A stretch of 64,000 bases of DNA from Burkholderia glumae LMG 2196 = ATCC 33617 (GTDB taxonomy: Bacteria; Pseudomonadota; Gammaproteobacteria; Burkholderiales; Burkholderiaceae), in the NCBI RefSeq assembly GCF_000960995.1, contig NZ_CP009434.1:1364001-1428000 (forward strand). Reading direction: 5' to 3'. The translations under genes were made by a program, and so were the position numbers. How positions within the stretch are numbered: the first letter of the stretch is position 1; every line of letters begins with the position of its first letter. The notes under the pieces are model-generated. The model ran no database searches and was not told the origin of the DNA. It saw only the letters and a list, made by a program, of their open reading frames with translations. Of the stretch, positions 62,857-64,000 are shown in pieces.

Positions 62857-64000
62857 ATGACGCGCTATGAGAAGCTGGCCGACGAGATCGACGGGATGAT
62901 CCGGCGCGGCGTGTACCGGCCCGGCGATCGCGTGCCCTCGGTGCGGCAGGCGGCGCGCCAGCACGACCTCAGCATCACCACCGTGGTGCGCGCCTACCTC
63001 GTGCTGGAGAGCCGCGGCGCGATCGAGAGCCGGCCGCAGTCGGGCTACTTCGTGCGCGCGCGCGGGGCCGCCGGCGAGCCGATGCTCGACGCGAGCACGC
63101 CGATCGCGGTGTCGTCCACGGTGGACGTGAGCCGGCTGGTGCTGTCCACGCTGCGCAGCATCGCGCGCGACGACGCGGTGCCGCTGGGCTCGCCGTATCC
63201 CGATTCGGCGCTGTTCCCCTCGCAGCGGATCGCGCGCCACATGCACGCGATCGCGCGCGGGCGCACGCGCTGGGGCGTGGTGGACGACCTGCCGCCCGGC
63301 AACCCCGAGCTGATCCGGCAGATCGCGCGGCGCTACGGCGAGCGCGGCGTCGCCGTCGATCCGAACGAGATCGTCGTGACGATCGGCGCGACCGAGGCGA
63401 TCAACCTGTGCCTGCAGGCAGTGGCGCGGCCCGGCGACACGATCGCGGTCGAATCGCCGACCTTCTACGCGATGCTGCACGCCATCGAGCGGCTCGGCAT
63501 GCGTGCGATCGAGGTGGCCACGCATCCGGTGGACGGCATCGACCTCGATGCGCTGGCGCGGATCCTCGAACGCGAGCCGATCGCCGCCTGCATGGTGATG
63601 CCGAACTTCCAGAACCCGCTCGGCTTTTGCATGAGCGACGCGCGCAAGGCCGCGCTCGTCGCGCTGCTCGAACGCCACGACGTGCCGGCCATCGAGAACG
63701 ACGTCTACCACGAACTGCACCACGGCGAGGTGCGCCCGAGCGCGCTGAAGTCGTTCGACCGGCGCGGGCTGGTGCTGCACTGCGCGTCGTTCTCGAAAAG
63801 CCTGTCGCCGGCCTTCCGGATCGGCTGGGCGATGCCGGGCCGCTACCGCGATCAGGTCGAGAAGCTCAAGTTCCTGAACACGCTCGGCACGCCCGCGCTC
63901 GACCAGCTCGCGATCGCGGAATACCTCGGCCACGACGGCTACGACCATCACCTGCGGCGCATCCGCAAGACCTTCGCGCAGCAGGCCAGCCTGATGGCCG
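62857..64000 (+). CDS. MocR-family regulator (GntR HTH plus aminotransferase domain), 3' end outside window
   Basis: Open from 62857 to the window end (381 codons seen). Residues 1-70 are a GntR winged helix-turn-helix (YEKLADEIDGMIRRGVYRPG, then VRQAARQHDLSITTVVRAYLVLESRGAIESRPQSGYFV). The rest is a fold-type I aminotransferase domain: VTIGATEAINLCLQAVARPGD, ENDVYHELHHGEV and Lys314 in CASFSKSLSPAFRIGW, the pyridoxal-phosphate Lys. AAAGG is about 8 bases before the ATG. It is divergent from the molybdoenzyme gene and probably controls it or an operon beyond the window. Confidence 0.93.
   Translation, partial: MTRYEKLADEIDGMIRRGVYRPGDRVPSVRQAARQHDLSITTVVRAYLVLESRGAIESRPQSGYFVRARGAAGEPMLDASTPIAVSSTVDVSRLVLSTLRSIARDDAVPLGSPYPDSALFPSQRIARHMHAIARGRTRWGVVDDLPPGNPELIRQIARRYGERGVAVDPNEIVVTIGATEAINLCLQAVARPGDTIAVESPTFYAMLHAIERLGMRAIEVATHPVDGIDLDALARILEREPIAACMVMPNFQNPLGFCMSDARKAALVALLERHDVPAIENDVYHELHHGEVRPSALKSFDRRGLVLHCASFSKSLSPAFRIGWAMPGRYRDQVEKLKFLNTLGTPALDQLAIAEYLGHDGYDHHLRRIRKTFAQQASLMA

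Overview
The window is very GC-rich, strongly GC3-biased DNA whose gene families point to a Burkholderia-type betaproteobacterium. Evidence: Gram-negative trimeric porins of the Burkholderia type, a PenA-like class A beta-lactamase, many LysR and MocR regulators, an OpgC-like acyltransferase and a BetR regulator. Species and replicon cannot be fixed from this sequence; the mix of accessory metabolism and solitary transport proteins would suit a secondary chromosome (inference). I saw no rRNA, tRNA, CRISPR array, integrase or insertion sequence. About 56 genes are supported, two of them cut by the window edges.

Layout. 1-5 kb: amidase (5' end missing), secreted orphan, arylamine N-acetyltransferase, Lrp/AsnC regulator, a possible GNAT. 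5.1-10.8 kb: a tightly coupled minus-strand operon of Baeyer-Villiger monooxygenase, short-chain dehydrogenase, PF10118 protein and alpha/beta hydrolase, divergent from a LysR gene, with a dyad in the shared promoter region. 10.9-17.5 kb: Pmp3/YqaE peptide, MFS transporter, secreted orphan, GNAT, porin, lipoprotein. 18-23.4 kb: SulP anion transporter, SsuA-like binding protein, MerR regulator, chemoreceptor with a candidate sigma-28 promoter. 23.5-28 kb: NERD-helicase protein, BetR regulator with a degenerate receiver, FAD oxidoreductase. 28.3-32.1 kb: secreted orphan, then an operon of a DUF4118 membrane protein, an esterase and a MipA/OmpV outer-membrane protein. 32.2-39.5 kb: hydratase-like protein, second SsuA-like protein, MntH with a Fur-like box, PanE-like reductase, phosphoesterase, YbdG-type MscS channel. 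39.7-46.3 kb: OpgC-like acyltransferase with an exported esterase, second porin, TauE permease convergent with LysR, a 36-residue membrane peptide, a cupin. 46.5-49.6 kb: degenerate LytM lipoprotein, class A beta-lactamase, LysR regulator, GlsB-like protein. 49.7-57.6 kb: a complete peptide/nickel-type ABC importer plus a paralogous second binding protein. 57.7-64 kb: a putative oxygenase gene broken by a perfect 22-bp tandem duplication, a coiled-coil protein, a bestrophin-like channel, a YdeP-type molybdopterin oxidoreductase, and a divergent MocR regulator cut by the window end.

How they fit together. Most units serve envelope function and scavenging: porins, importers, sulfonate binding, glucan modification, beta-lactam defence. 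No single obvious new system stands out. The best leads are the frameshifting duplication, the BetR receiver with Glu at the phosphoacceptor position, the DUF4118-esterase-MipA operon, the OpgC-esterase pair, and the NlpD-like lipoprotein that has lost its zinc ligands.
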